Shown piece after piece: positions 46,734 to 56,966 of a DNA stretch of 64,000 nucleotides. The first letter of the stretch is position 1; each line of letters begins with the position of its first letter. The translations under genes were made by a program, and so were the position numbers. The notes under the pieces were generated by a model, which worked only from the letters and a program-made list of their open reading frames with translations, was not told the origin of the DNA and made no database searches. The DNA is from RYN-133 sp036497285 (GTDB lineage: Bacteria; Actinomycetota; Actinomycetes; Mycobacteriales; Jatrophihabitantaceae): NCBI GenBank assembly GCA_036497285.1, contig DASXJR010000001.1, positions 1 to 64,000 on the forward strand, in the 5' to 3' direction.

Positions 46734-47061
46734 GTAATGCTCCTTCTCGCGGTTCGTCCGGGCTAGGTCCAGGCGTGCTCCGCCTACGGTCGGGCGGCCC
46801 CGAAGGCTTTCCCGGAGCAAGCGGCATGTCGTGGCAGCATTCGAGCCGGTTGCGCGTGCTCGGCACATCCGTCGTTTGACTGCAGGCCGCGTCGACGGTG
46901 GCGACGCGTCAACGGGAGTAGCGGCCTGCGGGTGATGCGAACAGCAATCCCCGTGGCCATGCCCGTGGGCTTCTCGGGTTCGTACCCCAGGTGATCGGTG
47001 TGAGCATCGCTGCGTGTCATCTACCAAGTCGTCGACGTGTCACGGAGTATCGGGAGCGTCG
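46734..47061. other. Divergent intergenic region (328 bp)
   Basis: This region separates the leftward lactonase-type gene from the rightward first LAL gene, so it must hold both promoters. I see no clear palindrome, riboswitch or small gene. A frame coding His/Cys-rich residues (HGHGHGDCCSHHP, leftward near 46930-46970) has no start signal, and I do not call it. Confidence 0.5.
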
Positions 47062-49989
47062 ATGATCAACCTCGCCGTCCAGGCCGCGACCGGCGTTCCA
47101 CTTCCGGCTGAGGACGACGCGCGCGCGCAGTTTCGCACCGACCGCCTGCAAGTAGGCCGCGACTTCGACTGCCGGGACGCGGACGCCCGCTCAGCTACCG
47201 CGGCGCCTAGGCGGAACCCGGCCGCGGAGATCCCTGTGGGCGGGTTGCTGATCGGCCGCGACCGAGAGTGGGCTGCGTTAGCTGCGGCGCTGCGCACCGG
47301 TCGTGAGCGGGGAGTCGCCGTCGTCATTCGCGGGGCCGCAGGAGTCGGAAAGTCCTCGCTAATTGAGGCAGCAGTCAGGCATTCCGAAGCGGACGGACGG
47401 GCGGTCGTGACCGCACAAGCAGCCCGGTGCGAGACTCATGTGAAGTTCGCCGGTTTGCACCAGCTGCTCGCAACACTGCTAGACCGAGCCACTAACCTTC
47501 CCGCACCACTCCGGCAGATCCTGTGCAGCGCTTTCGCACCGACCGATGCGTCGACGCCAGCATCCCTGTCCGTCTCCACGGCCGTGCTGGCGCTGCTCGG
47601 CACCGCGACCGAGGAGATGCCGCTCCTCCTTGTCGTCGACGACGCTCACTGGCTCGACCGCTGGACCGCGGAAGTATTGGGGCTCGTCGCTCGCCGACTG
47701 ACACCCCTGCCTGTCGTGTTGCTGATCGGATTATGCGACGGCACCGACCAGACCCTCGCGGACTACGCGTTGCCGGAGCTGCGGCTCAAGGCGTTGGCGG
47801 ATGACGACGCAGCGGCGCTGGTCGACGCGATCACGGATGATCTCGACCCGGATAACCGCTCTCGAGTGCTGACAACGGCGGCCGGAAACCCGCTCGCGCT
47901 GATCGAACTGGCCGCCGCGGTCGCAGCCGCACCGTCGCGTCAAGGCCGCGGGCACGACCAGTTGCCGATGTCCGAGCGTTTGACCAGGGCGTTCGCGGAG
48001 CGGGCATTCTCGCTGGCGCCGGCGACCGGCGCCGCCTTGCTCGTCGCCTCCGCCGACAACCAGGCAACGCTTCACGAGTTACTGGCAGCCGCTCAGATCG
48101 TCGAGCCCCGCGCGACAGGCACCGCGCACGACCTCATGCCAGCCGTCGTGGCAGGCCTGCTCGACCATGATCACAAGGTCGTCAGGTTCACTCATCCGCT
48201 TATTCCAATGGCCATATACCGCGCAGCGACGCCGGCGTACCGACAACAAGTGCATGCCGCGCTCGCCACCGTTGTGGTGGGCGACCCCGCGCGACTCGCC
48301 TGGCATTGCTCGGGGGCGACAACCGGTGCAGACGAGCAGACAGCCAAAGCACTGGAAGCGGCCTCCTGCGCGAACCAGACTCTGCAGCCAGCGTTCAGAC
48401 TTGCAGCGGCCGAACGCGCAGCCGAACGGACGCCGGATCCAACCGATTGCTCTCGGCGCTGGCTGCACGCGGCCGAACTTGCCATCCAACTCGGCCAGCC
48501 CGGTCGCGCAAACCGGCTGCTCGGCAGTGTCGATTCAACCGTCTGCGATTCGGTGATGGCAGCGCGCCGCCGATTGGTTTACGAGAGCACCCAGCCGCAC
48601 TCTGCCCTGGACCTCCGGCGAGTGCAGACCCTCATCGACGCGGCGGCAACCGCCGCAGAAGCGGGGCACGTCGACACGGCGATCCGCCTCCTTCAGGCGG
48701 TGGCCGCCCGTGCAAGATGGGCAGATCCGGGAGCCGACCTCCGCGATCGCGTCTTTGGCGCCGCGACGCGGGTAAAGCGGCCCGACGACGACCCCGTAAT
48801 GATGGCCGTCATCGCGATGTGCGACCCGGTAGGCCACGGGACGGCGCTCGAACGACTCGCATCCATGACGGCGACCGATTCGCTCGACCCCGTCGTCGCG
48901 TTCTGGCTCGCGACTGCGCTCGGCGCGACAGGTGCCTACGAGCGCTCGGCGACCCTCCTAGCTGCGGCTGTGCCTGGCCTGCGCTCCCGCGGCCAATTGT
49001 GGTTGTTGCCGCAGGCACTCGCGCAGCAGGCCCGGATCGCCGTTTACGCGGGCGACTGGACGCTGGCCACGAGTGCCGGGGAGGAGGCCGCCCGGCGGGC
49101 CGGCGAAACCCACCAGCCGCTGTGGTGTGCAGAGGCTCAGCTCGCACTGGCCTTGACCGCTGGGGTCCGCGGCGAGGCGGCCGTCGCTGAATCCCTCGTC
49201 CACGACGCGGAGGCAACCGGTATGGCGTTTGCAGCGAATGCTCTGCTGTGCGATGTCCAGTTGACGCGGGCGACCATTGCCCTCGCCGCCGGACGTTTCG
49301 ACGACGCGTTCCACCACCTGCGCCGCACCTTCGACCCGTACGATCCGACGCATCACCGGTTCCGAAGCGCCTGGGGCATAGGCGAGTTCGCCGAGGCCGC
49401 GACTCGCGTGGGTCAGCCCGCTGAGGGTCGCGCGCAGCTCGCCCTCGCGGAGGGTCTCGCGGAAGCGAGCCGGTCGTCTCGCATCCGCGTCGGTGTGCTT
49501 TACGCACGACCGCTTCTTGCGGGCGACGGCGATCCGAGCAGCGTGGAAGTGCAATTCCGGGAGGGGCTCACCGCCGACCTGGCCCGCTGGCCGACCTACT
49601 GGGCGCGACTCATGCTCGAATATGGCACCTGGCTTCGCCGTCAGCGCAAGATCACTGAAGCGCGGTTTCCGTTGCGTACGGCTCGCGACGCCTTCAGTGC
49701 CTTGGGCGCGCAGCTGTGGGTCATCAGAGCCGAGCAGGAGCTTCGAGCGTCACGCGAGACACGGAGCGTCCGGCCGCAGTACTGGACCGATCTTACGGAA
49801 CAGGAAAAACAGATCGCCGAGCTCACTGCTCGGGGGCTGACCAATCACGAGATCGGGCAGCGCTTGTATGTCTCCCACCGCACCGTCGGCGCGCACCTGT
49901 ACCGCATCTTCCCGAAACTGGGTGTCACCTCCCGGACGCAGCTTGCGAGCGTCCTGCTGGGGCAAGCCGGAACCCTGCTGGTGTCTTGA
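47062..49989 (+). CDS. LAL-family LuxR regulator (first of three)
   Basis: This 975-residue large ATP-binding regulator of the LuxR family has Walker A GAAGVGKSS and Walker B LLLVVDDAHWLD in the N-terminal ~300 residues. A long helical TPR-like middle follows, and a C-terminal HTH, LTEQEKQIAELTARGLTNHE continuing IGQRLYVSHRTVGAHLYRIF. ATG 47062 has GGGAG at a good distance; GTG 47014 would add 16 residues. It diverges from the lactonase-type gene and is followed by two further LAL genes on the same strand. It is the most divergent of the three. The ligand is unknown. Confidence 0.9.
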   Translation: MINLAVQAATGVPLPAEDDARAQFRTDRLQVGRDFDCRDADARSATAAPRRNPAAEIPVGGLLIGRDREWAALAAALRTGRERGVAVVIRGAAGVGKSSLIEAAVRHSEADGRAVVTAQAARCETHVKFAGLHQLLATLLDRATNLPAPLRQILCSAFAPTDASTPASLSVSTAVLALLGTATEEMPLLLVVDDAHWLDRWTAEVLGLVARRLTPLPVVLLIGLCDGTDQTLADYALPELRLKALADDDAAALVDAITDDLDPDNRSRVLTTAAGNPLALIELAAAVAAAPSRQGRGHDQLPMSERLTRAFAERAFSLAPATGAALLVASADNQATLHELLAAAQIVEPRATGTAHDLMPAVVAGLLDHDHKVVRFTHPLIPMAIYRAATPAYRQQVHAALATVVVGDPARLAWHCSGATTGADEQTAKALEAASCANQTLQPAFRLAAAERAAERTPDPTDCSRRWLHAAELAIQLGQPGRANRLLGSVDSTVCDSVMAARRRLVYESTQPHSALDLRRVQTLIDAAATAAEAGHVDTAIRLLQAVAARARWADPGADLRDRVFGAATRVKRPDDDPVMMAVIAMCDPVGHGTALERLASMTATDSLDPVVAFWLATALGATGAYERSATLLAAAVPGLRSRGQLWLLPQALAQQARIAVYAGDWTLATSAGEEAARRAGETHQPLWCAEAQLALALTAGVRGEAAVAESLVHDAEATGMAFAANALLCDVQLTRATIALAAGRFDDAFHHLRRTFDPYDPTHHRFRSAWGIGEFAEAATRVGQPAEGRAQLALAEGLAEASRSSRIRVGVLYARPLLAGDGDPSSVEVQFREGLTADLARWPTYWARLMLEYGTWLRRQRKITEARFPLRTARDAFSALGAQLWVIRAEQELRASRETRSVRPQYWTDLTEQEKQIAELTARGLTNHEIGQRLYVSHRTVGAHLYRIFPKLGVTSRTQLASVLLGQAGTLLVS

Positions 49990-50118
49990 CGCCAACTGTT
50001 TCCGGCCACGCCGCAAGGGTGCCGGCGGCCACCTACGCTGCTCATGTTCCGAACTGGGCCGCTGAGTCTCTATGCGGCAGGTATCGACGTGATATCTCGC
50101 CGATGGGAAGGACTTGAC

Positions 50119-52857
50119 GTGAGCCACGCTGGGGTCTCCGGCCATCTGCTGGGCCGCGGGCGGGAGTGCGAGGAGCTGGATCGGCTTCTGTCGAAAGCTC
50201 GCGGCGGCGAAAGCGGGGTGCTGTCCGTTATCGGAGAGCCAGGCGCGGGCAAGTCGGCGCTCCTCGGCTACGCGATCGCGAAGGCCTCCGGATTCCACGT
50301 CGCGAGAGCGGCCGGCGTCGAGTCTGAGATGGAACTCCCCTTTGCTGCTCTTCAGCAATTGTGTGGGCCGATCCTGGATCGGCTTGACCAGCTTCCCGCA
50401 CCTCAGCGCACTGCCCTCGAGGTGGCGTTCGGCTTGTCCACTGGTGATAGCCCAAGCCGGTTTCTGGTGGGATTGGCGGTGCTCAGTCTGCTGTCCGATG
50501 TGGGCAGGTACGACCCGGTTCTGTGCGTCGTTGACGATGCGCAGTGGCTGGACCGAGCCTCGGCCGAAGCCCTGGCGTTCGTCGGCCGGCGGTTGTTGGC
50601 CGAGTCGGTAGTTCTCGTGATCGGTGCACGGGCGTTGGATAACGAGTTCTCGCGCTTTCCTGAGTTAGTTGTTCGCGGCCTTGGAACGTCTGATGCGACT
50701 GAGCTGTTGGGGCAAGCGGTCCGTGGACCTTTGGACGAGCGAGTGCGTGAGCAGATCGTGGCCGAGACGCGCGGTAATCCGCTGGCGTTGCTGGAGCTGA
50801 CACGAGGCGTGACACCGGCGCAACTAGCGGGCGGATTCCGGCTCCCGATTACGGAGTCGCTGTCGGGACAGATCGAGCAGAGGTTTCGACAACGGCTGGA
50901 CGGCCTACCGAGCGATACGCGGCGTCTCTTGTTGCTCGCAGCGGCCGAGCCGCTCGGCAACCCGGCGCTTCTGCAGGACGCCGCCCGGCGGCTAGGGATC
51001 GGGCCAGGTGCAGCAGAGCCGGCCGAGCAAGCCGGGCTGCTCGAACTCGATAAGCGCGTAACCTTCCGTCATCCACTGGTGCGTTCTGCAGCGTACTGGT
51101 CTGGCTCGGTCGGTGAGCGGCGTACAGCTCACCGTGCACTGGCAGAAGCTACTGATCCAGAAATCGATCCGGACCGCAGAGCATGGCATCGAGCCCAAAG
51201 TGCTTCCGAGCCGAGCGAAGAAATCGCAGCAGAACTTGAGGTCTCCGCTGGACGAGCCCAAGGGCGAGGGGGCGTAGCGGCGGCCGCCGCTTTCCTTGAA
51301 CATGCTGCGAATCTGACACCTGAACCGAGGCAGCGGGCACAGCGCGCCCTCGCCGCCGCTGAGGCCAAGCAGCAGGCAGGCGCACCCGATGCGGCGCTCG
51401 ATCTGCTCGCCGTGGCAGAGCTCGGACCGCTCGATGAACTCAGCCGCGCTCGCTTGGACATGGTGCGAGCTCAGATCGCGTACGCCCAAAATCGCAGCGG
51501 CGTCGCCGCGGAGCTGCTGTTCCACGCCGCAAAACGGCTCGAGCCTGTGGATCTCACTCTGGCCCGGGCCAGCTATCTCGATGCGCTCGCTGCTGCCAGC
51601 TTCGCTGGCGCGTCAGCCGAGGGGGCGGGCATATCGCAGATCGCAGAGACGGCGCTAGCCGCCCCGCGACCGGATTCCTTGCTGCCGGCTGACCTCCTTC
51701 TCGAGGGTGTGGCAACTCAGCTCACGGGTGGGTACCGGTCCGGCGTGCCGATGCTCAAGCAGGCGCTGAGCGCCTTGGTTCGGGCGGAGGTCTCGGACGA
51801 TGAGCAGCTGCGCTGCAGCCTGCTTGCATACCGCTCCGCTGTAGATCTGTGGGATGACGACAGCTGGTACCTGTTGGCCAATCGGTACGTGGAACTCGCT
51901 CGCGCTCGCGGAGCGCTGCCGGTGCTTCATTTCGCTCTCAACGCACTCATCGTCGCAGAAGCGTTCGCCGGGGAGTTGTCCCGGGGCAACTCGCTGCTGG
52001 AGGAGCTTCACGCCGTCTGCGACATCATCGGAAGCCCGGTGCCGCCCTACGCCCCTTTGGCACTCGCTGCCTGGAAAGGGCCCGAGGACGAGGTATTGAA
52101 GCTGGTCGAGGACACCGAGAGCGAGGCGCTAGCCCGCGGTGAGACACTGGCGGTCTCAGCGGCTTTGTGGTCAAGCGCCGTCCTCCACAACGGTCTCGGC
52201 CGTTACGACAAGGCGGCTGACGCGGCAGAACGAGCTTGCGCCCTGGGAGATCTCGGGTACGCGGATTGGAGTCTCGCCGAACTGATTCTGGCGGCTGTTC
52301 GCATCGGGAATCACGAACGCGCAGCCGAGGCGCTTCAGAAGCTCTCGGCGAGAGCGTACGACTCTCAGTCTCAGTGGGCATTGGGAATCGAGGCACGTTG
52401 TCAAGCCTTGCTGAGCGACGAGACTGAGGCCGAGAAGCTGTACGAGGAGGCGATCGAGCGACTCGGGCACACTCGCATCCGAGTGGAAGTTGCCCGTGCA
52501 CATCTGCAGTACGGCGAGTGGCTGCGTCGCCAGCGTCGAAGTCTCGAGGCACGCAGGCATTTGCGGTCCGCTTACGAGATGCTCACGAGGATGGGCAACG
52601 ACGCCTTTGCCGAGTGCGCTGCCCGCGAGTTGGCGGCCACCGGAGAACACGTCCACAGACCCGGCGTCGAAGCCGCTGGCGACCTGACGGCGCAGGAAGC
52701 CGAGGTCTGCCGGCTGGCGGCGGACGGCAGCACGAATGCGGAAATCGCCGCCAGGCTCTACCTCAGCACCAGCACCGTGGACTATCACCTTCGTAAATCG
52801 TTCAGGAAGCTCGGAATCAGGTCCCGCGCGCAGCTGGCACGACGCTTGCCCAAGTAG
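50119..52857 (+). CDS. LAL-family LuxR regulator (second of three)
   Basis: This 912-residue LAL protein has Walker A GEPGAGKSA, Walker B VLCVVDDAQWLD, then FRHPLVRSAAYW and RRAWHRAQSA, typical of this class, TPR-like helices, and a C-terminal LuxR HTH (LTAQEAEVCRLAADGSTNAE, IAARLYLSTSTVDYHLRKSF). I choose GTG 50119, which begins MSHAGVSGHLLGRGRECEEL after a purine-rich GGGAAGGA; ATG 50044 would add 25 residues. It is a close paralogue of the next gene, with the same order of motifs throughout (ESEMELPFAALQQLC, VDLWDDDSWY). Targets are unknown. Confidence 0.9.
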   Translation: MSHAGVSGHLLGRGRECEELDRLLSKARGGESGVLSVIGEPGAGKSALLGYAIAKASGFHVARAAGVESEMELPFAALQQLCGPILDRLDQLPAPQRTALEVAFGLSTGDSPSRFLVGLAVLSLLSDVGRYDPVLCVVDDAQWLDRASAEALAFVGRRLLAESVVLVIGARALDNEFSRFPELVVRGLGTSDATELLGQAVRGPLDERVREQIVAETRGNPLALLELTRGVTPAQLAGGFRLPITESLSGQIEQRFRQRLDGLPSDTRRLLLLAAAEPLGNPALLQDAARRLGIGPGAAEPAEQAGLLELDKRVTFRHPLVRSAAYWSGSVGERRTAHRALAEATDPEIDPDRRAWHRAQSASEPSEEIAAELEVSAGRAQGRGGVAAAAAFLEHAANLTPEPRQRAQRALAAAEAKQQAGAPDAALDLLAVAELGPLDELSRARLDMVRAQIAYAQNRSGVAAELLFHAAKRLEPVDLTLARASYLDALAAASFAGASAEGAGISQIAETALAAPRPDSLLPADLLLEGVATQLTGGYRSGVPMLKQALSALVRAEVSDDEQLRCSLLAYRSAVDLWDDDSWYLLANRYVELARARGALPVLHFALNALIVAEAFAGELSRGNSLLEELHAVCDIIGSPVPPYAPLALAAWKGPEDEVLKLVEDTESEALARGETLAVSAALWSSAVLHNGLGRYDKAADAAERACALGDLGYADWSLAELILAAVRIGNHERAAEALQKLSARAYDSQSQWALGIEARCQALLSDETEAEKLYEEAIERLGHTRIRVEVARAHLQYGEWLRRQRRSLEARRHLRSAYEMLTRMGNDAFAECAARELAATGEHVHRPGVEAAGDLTAQEAEVCRLAADGSTNAEIAARLYLSTSTVDYHLRKSFRKLGIRSRAQLARRLPK

Positions 52858-53218
52858 AGCAGGACCTCAGCGCCCGGTTGCCGCCACCGGCGGACGGCGG
52901 TCATTGAACTGCCGAGCCAATGGCGACCATCGTCTCGGCACAAAGTGCTGCCCGGCAATGACTACGCGAACACGGGATGCACTCGACCTACTCTCTCCTC
53001 ATGATGGTCTGCTGTGGGGAGTCCGACCCTGCCGGCACCCAGAGGTTCCCAGCGGCGGGCAAGTTCTGCGTCGAGCGACGCCCACGAGTGCCGTTCGGCG
53101 GACTTCTGGCCGTCGCTCGGAGCCCGAGCCCACGCCGGAACCTGCGCCCATCGTCGGTTGACAGTAGGCACCGTCGTGACGCGACCGGGCTCGTACAGCT
53201 GAGTACACCGGGAAGAGA
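52858..53218. other. Intergenic region (361 bp) between LAL genes
   Basis: No gene, strong palindrome or RNA element was recognised. The length suggests the third LAL gene has its own promoter rather than being co-transcribed with the second. Confidence 0.5.
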
Positions 53219-56131
53219 ATGATGCCGCCGTCTCAAGAGACAACGAGTCCCTCATTCGATCGCACTCGCGTCAGCGACCGGCGACACCCGGAATACGACT
53301 TCGAGCGGAAGACGCGGTTGCTGCTAGGTCGGCAGCGGGAGCGGTTGGTACTCGACCGACTGCTGGACGATGTCCGGGCAGGCGCGAGTGCCGTATTGGT
53401 GGTTCGGGGCGAGGCGGGCGTCGGTAAGACAGCCTTGCTGGACTACCTGGTCGCCACGTCGGTGAACTGCGAGGTGGTGCGCACGGCGGGCATCCAATCC
53501 GAGATGGAATTGGCATCTGCCGCGCTGCATCAGGTGTGCGCGCCGATGCTCGAGCAACTAGGCCGTCTGCCGGTTCCACAGCAGGAGGCATTGCGCACGG
53601 CATTCGGAATCAGTGCGGGCACCCGACCCGATCGATTCATAGTGGGCCTCGGAGTGCTCGGCCTTCTCGCCGAGACAACACGCCAACGACCGTTGATATG
53701 TCTGATCGACGATGCACAGTGGTTGGACCGTGCGTCGGCGCAGGTTCTCGCCTTCGTGGCGCGACGGCTGCAGGCGGAGTCAGTGGCGATGATCTTCGCC
53801 GTGCGCGAGTCCAGTGCGCCAGGGAACCCGGACGTGCCTGAGTTGGCCGGCCTCTGCGAGCTGCTGGTCGATGGCCTTCCGGAAGACGACGCGCGCACCC
53901 TATTTAGGTCGGTCTACCACGGCCCGATCGATCCGTCCGTCTTAGATCGGGTACTTCTCGAGGCGGACGGCAATCCGTTGGCGCTGCAGGAGTTGCCACG
54001 TGGGTTCACGATGGCGGAACTGGCTGGCGGGTTCGGCTCGGGTGCCGGGACTCGGCCGCCGGGCCGGATCGAGGAGAGCTTTCGCCGCCAGGCGGCGCCA
54101 TTGCCGGCGGACGCCCAGCAGTTGCTGCTGATCGCGGCAGCGGAACCGGTCGGCGATTTGGCTCTGACACTGCGCGCGGCCGACGAGCTAGGCGTCGCTG
54201 TCCAAGCGGCGGTTGAACGGGCCGAGGCGTCTGGTCTTGTCGAGTTCGGCGCGCGGATACGGTTTCGGCACCCCCTCGTCCGCTCGGCAATCTACCGTGC
54301 GGCTACACGTGAGAAACAGCGCGCGGTGCACTACGCGCTCGCCCAGGTCACCGATCCCAACCTCGACCCAGACCGGCGCGCCTGGCACCGAGCCCAGGCG
54401 GCGGGCGCGCCCGACGAGGACGTCGCGGCAGAGCTGGAACGCTCCGCCGATCGGGCCCAGGCACGCGGCGGTCTGGCTGCGGCAGCCGCCTTTCTAGAGC
54501 GTTCGACCGAGCTCACCCCCGACGCCGCGCGGCGCGGCCAGCGTGCGCTGGCTGCGGCACACGCAAAACTCGACGCTGGCGAACCCGACGCGTCGTCGCG
54601 GATGCTCGCTGCCGCACGCGCGAGTCCGCTTGACGGCCTTGAACGAGCCGAAGCCGATCTCTTGGGCGTCCAGATTGCGTTCATGATGAATCGAGGAAGC
54701 GAGGCTCCCCTGCCGCTGCGCGAGGTAGCTGCACAGCTCGAGGAGCACGACATCCGGCGGGCCCGGGACACGTACTTGGAGGCATTGCTGGCCGCCTGGT
54801 TCGCCGCCCACCTCGCGACCGGCGGTGGGCTGCAAGAGGTAGCCGACGCTGCCCGGCACGCGCCGGTGCCACAGGGTCCCACTACCGACACCGATGTGCT
54901 CATCGATGCCCTGGCCCTGCGCTTCACCGACGGATACCAGTCCGCTGTGGTCGGCTTCAGACGGACGCTTCGAAACTTCCGCGATCGGGCTCGTGCCGGG
55001 CAGGAGGGTCCGAGCCTGCTTTGGCACGTCTATTTGAACCTCGCTGTGGATCTCTGGGACGACGATGCCTTCGACGATCTCTCGGGCCGCTTCCTCCTGC
55101 TCGCCCGCGAGGCCGGTGCATTATCGGTGCTCCCGTTTGCCCTGACGGTACGCATTGCCTACTACGTGATGGCGGGCGACATCGCCGAAGCCGAGGCTCT
55201 GCTCGCGGAGCAGCAAACCGTAGGCGAGGTGACCGGCATGCCGGTCGCGACGTACGGACCCCTCTTGGCAGCCGCCTGGCGCGGTACAGGCGAAGCGTTC
55301 GACGTGATCGCAGCCGTCCGCGCGGAGAATGCCCAGCGTGGAGAAGGGGCAGGGGTAGTCACCGCTGGCTGGTCCCAGGCGCTGCTGTGCAACAGTCTCG
55401 GTCGATACGACGAGGCGCTGGCCGCGGCGCAAGAGGTCAGCTACCCGATCGTCGAGATTGGCATCGCGACCCGTTCCTCGCTGATCGAGCTTGTCACGGC
55501 GGCTGTCGGAGCTCATCGGCCAGATCTGGCCAAGGACGCGTTCGACCGTCTCACCGCGCTCACCCAGGCCAGTGGTACGGACTGGGCCTTGGGACTGGAG
55601 GCACGGTGTCGGGCCCTCCTCCTGGATGGAGACGCCGCCGAGCACTGTCACCGCGAGGCGATCGAGCGGTTGGCGCGCACCCGCATCCGCAGCGACCTTG
55701 CCCGCGCGATTCTGCAGTACGGGGAGTGGCTCAGGCGGCAGAAGCGCCGCATCGACGCGCGCGAGCAACTGCGCGCGGCGCACGAGATGTTCACCACGAT
55801 GGGCGCGCATGCATTCACCGCACGAGCCGCTCGCGAGCTCGCCGCGACCGGCGAGGTCGTCCGCCGGCGCACCGTCGACGCGGTTGGCGAGCTCACCGCC
55901 CAGGAGGCGCAGATCGCTCGCCTGGTCCGAGAAGGATTGCCCAACGCCGAAGTCGCGGCCCGCCTGTTCATCAGCCCTCGGACCGTCGAATGGCACCTCA
56001 GCCGAGTCTTCGCCAAACTGCATATCACTTCACGACGGCAGCTGCAGCGCGATGCGACGCAAGGCTTCGGCACTGTCAAGACTGTCAATGGGCACGAAAA
56101 GCCCAACTATTCCAAGAAGACGAGCGCCTGA
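53219..56131 (+). CDS. LAL-family LuxR regulator (third of three)
   Basis: This 970-residue LAL protein has Walker A GEAGVGKTA, Walker B LICLIDDAQWLD, FRHPLVRSAIYRAAT, RRAWHRAQAA, a TPR-like middle, and a C-terminal LuxR HTH (LTAQEAQIARLVREGLPNAE, VAARLFISPRTVEWHLSRVF). The N-terminal ~35 residues and the last ~20 (KTVNGHEKPNYSKK) are extensions beyond the family core. It shares many segments with the preceding LAL (QSEMELASAALHQVC; VDLWDDDAFDD), so the two arose by duplication. Its 3' end overlaps the convergent propeller pseudogene by 25 bases. ATG 53219 or 53222 could be used. Confidence 0.9.
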   Translation: MMPPSQETTSPSFDRTRVSDRRHPEYDFERKTRLLLGRQRERLVLDRLLDDVRAGASAVLVVRGEAGVGKTALLDYLVATSVNCEVVRTAGIQSEMELASAALHQVCAPMLEQLGRLPVPQQEALRTAFGISAGTRPDRFIVGLGVLGLLAETTRQRPLICLIDDAQWLDRASAQVLAFVARRLQAESVAMIFAVRESSAPGNPDVPELAGLCELLVDGLPEDDARTLFRSVYHGPIDPSVLDRVLLEADGNPLALQELPRGFTMAELAGGFGSGAGTRPPGRIEESFRRQAAPLPADAQQLLLIAAAEPVGDLALTLRAADELGVAVQAAVERAEASGLVEFGARIRFRHPLVRSAIYRAATREKQRAVHYALAQVTDPNLDPDRRAWHRAQAAGAPDEDVAAELERSADRAQARGGLAAAAAFLERSTELTPDAARRGQRALAAAHAKLDAGEPDASSRMLAAARASPLDGLERAEADLLGVQIAFMMNRGSEAPLPLREVAAQLEEHDIRRARDTYLEALLAAWFAAHLATGGGLQEVADAARHAPVPQGPTTDTDVLIDALALRFTDGYQSAVVGFRRTLRNFRDRARAGQEGPSLLWHVYLNLAVDLWDDDAFDDLSGRFLLLAREAGALSVLPFALTVRIAYYVMAGDIAEAEALLAEQQTVGEVTGMPVATYGPLLAAAWRGTGEAFDVIAAVRAENAQRGEGAGVVTAGWSQALLCNSLGRYDEALAAAQEVSYPIVEIGIATRSSLIELVTAAVGAHRPDLAKDAFDRLTALTQASGTDWALGLEARCRALLLDGDAAEHCHREAIERLARTRIRSDLARAILQYGEWLRRQKRRIDAREQLRAAHEMFTTMGAHAFTARAARELAATGEVVRRRTVDAVGELTAQEAQIARLVREGLPNAEVAARLFISPRTVEWHLSRVFAKLHITSRRQLQRDATQGFGTVKTVNGHEKPNYSKKTSA

Positions 56132-56942
56132 CCGTTCAGTCGTGGGAGTCGCGCGACAACTTCGAGATACCTGCCGGTGGAGACGTCAAATGCAATGACC
56201 TGGTCTCTGCCAACACAATAGAGGCGACCGTCGGGCCCGAACCGCAAACCACGCGGCCTGGCGAACCCCACCGACGGGTCGGGCGCGAACACCCGGACGA
56301 GCCGCCCTGAGGCGGGCTCGTATTCGCGGACGCTCGGCATCGCGTCGCGGGCTCCGTAGGGCCACTCGCTGGCGACCACGATATTCCCGTTGGGCGCGAC
56401 TGTGAGATCGAGCGGGTGAGTCGTGGGTCGTCGACGAGGCGGGGCGTGCACAGCGCTCCCCATTGATCGAACACGGCGATCGTGTTCTCGCCGACGCCGG
56501 CCGGACCTACGCCGGAGGCCAGATAGAGATCACCGTCGGAACTGAAGCCGAATCCTCGCGGGAAGGCAACGATCCCGTCGGGAAGAAGCGGCTCTCCTGC
56601 TCGGTCGAGGCGAGCGGGTAGGGCGAGGATCGTCCGGCGCCGTCGTAACCCGACGTAGTAGCGGCCGTCGGGCCCGAAGGTCCCCCCACCCGGATCGAGC
56701 CCGTCGATCCGTCCCGAGTCAAGAGCGACCTCTCCGTTCCGATCGAGGGCCAGCACCCGGTCGGCACCGCTGTTGAGGTAGATGAGTTCGCCGAACGGAT
56801 CCAGACTGAGACCGCGGGGGTCGCTTATCCGGCGATCCTGGCTGAACGGTCTCGTTGGCCCACCGTCAGCGGTGAAGCTGAGGACCGCACCGTATCCGTC
56901 GCCGTTGGCTCCGCTGGCGCTGGTGATCAGGATCTGGGTCAC
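56107..56942 (-). pseudogene. NHL/SMP-30-like propeller gene broken by a frameshift
   Basis: From ATG 56942 the frame codes propeller repeats (SDPRGLSLDPFGELIYLNSG, PRGFGFSSDGDLYLASG) as far as LVDDPRLT near 56416-56424, then turns to nonsense. The adjoining frame then continues the same fold: HPLDLTVAPNGNIVVASEWP, RPRGLRFGPDGRLYCVGRD, ending at 56107. Joined, they give a normal ~277-residue six-bladed-type protein. One base is missing or extra in the CTCACCCGCTC area. This is either a real inactivating mutation or a sequencing error. Confidence 0.75.
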
Positions 56943-56966
56943 GGATGAGAGTGGTGCGGCATTACC

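Noticed and set aside
46784..47020. Leftward His/Cys-rich frame upstream of the lactonase-type gene (HGHGHGDCCSHHP)
   Set aside because: No start signal, it lies in a promoter region, and the lactonase-type gene has a strong ribosome site downstream at ATG 46733.
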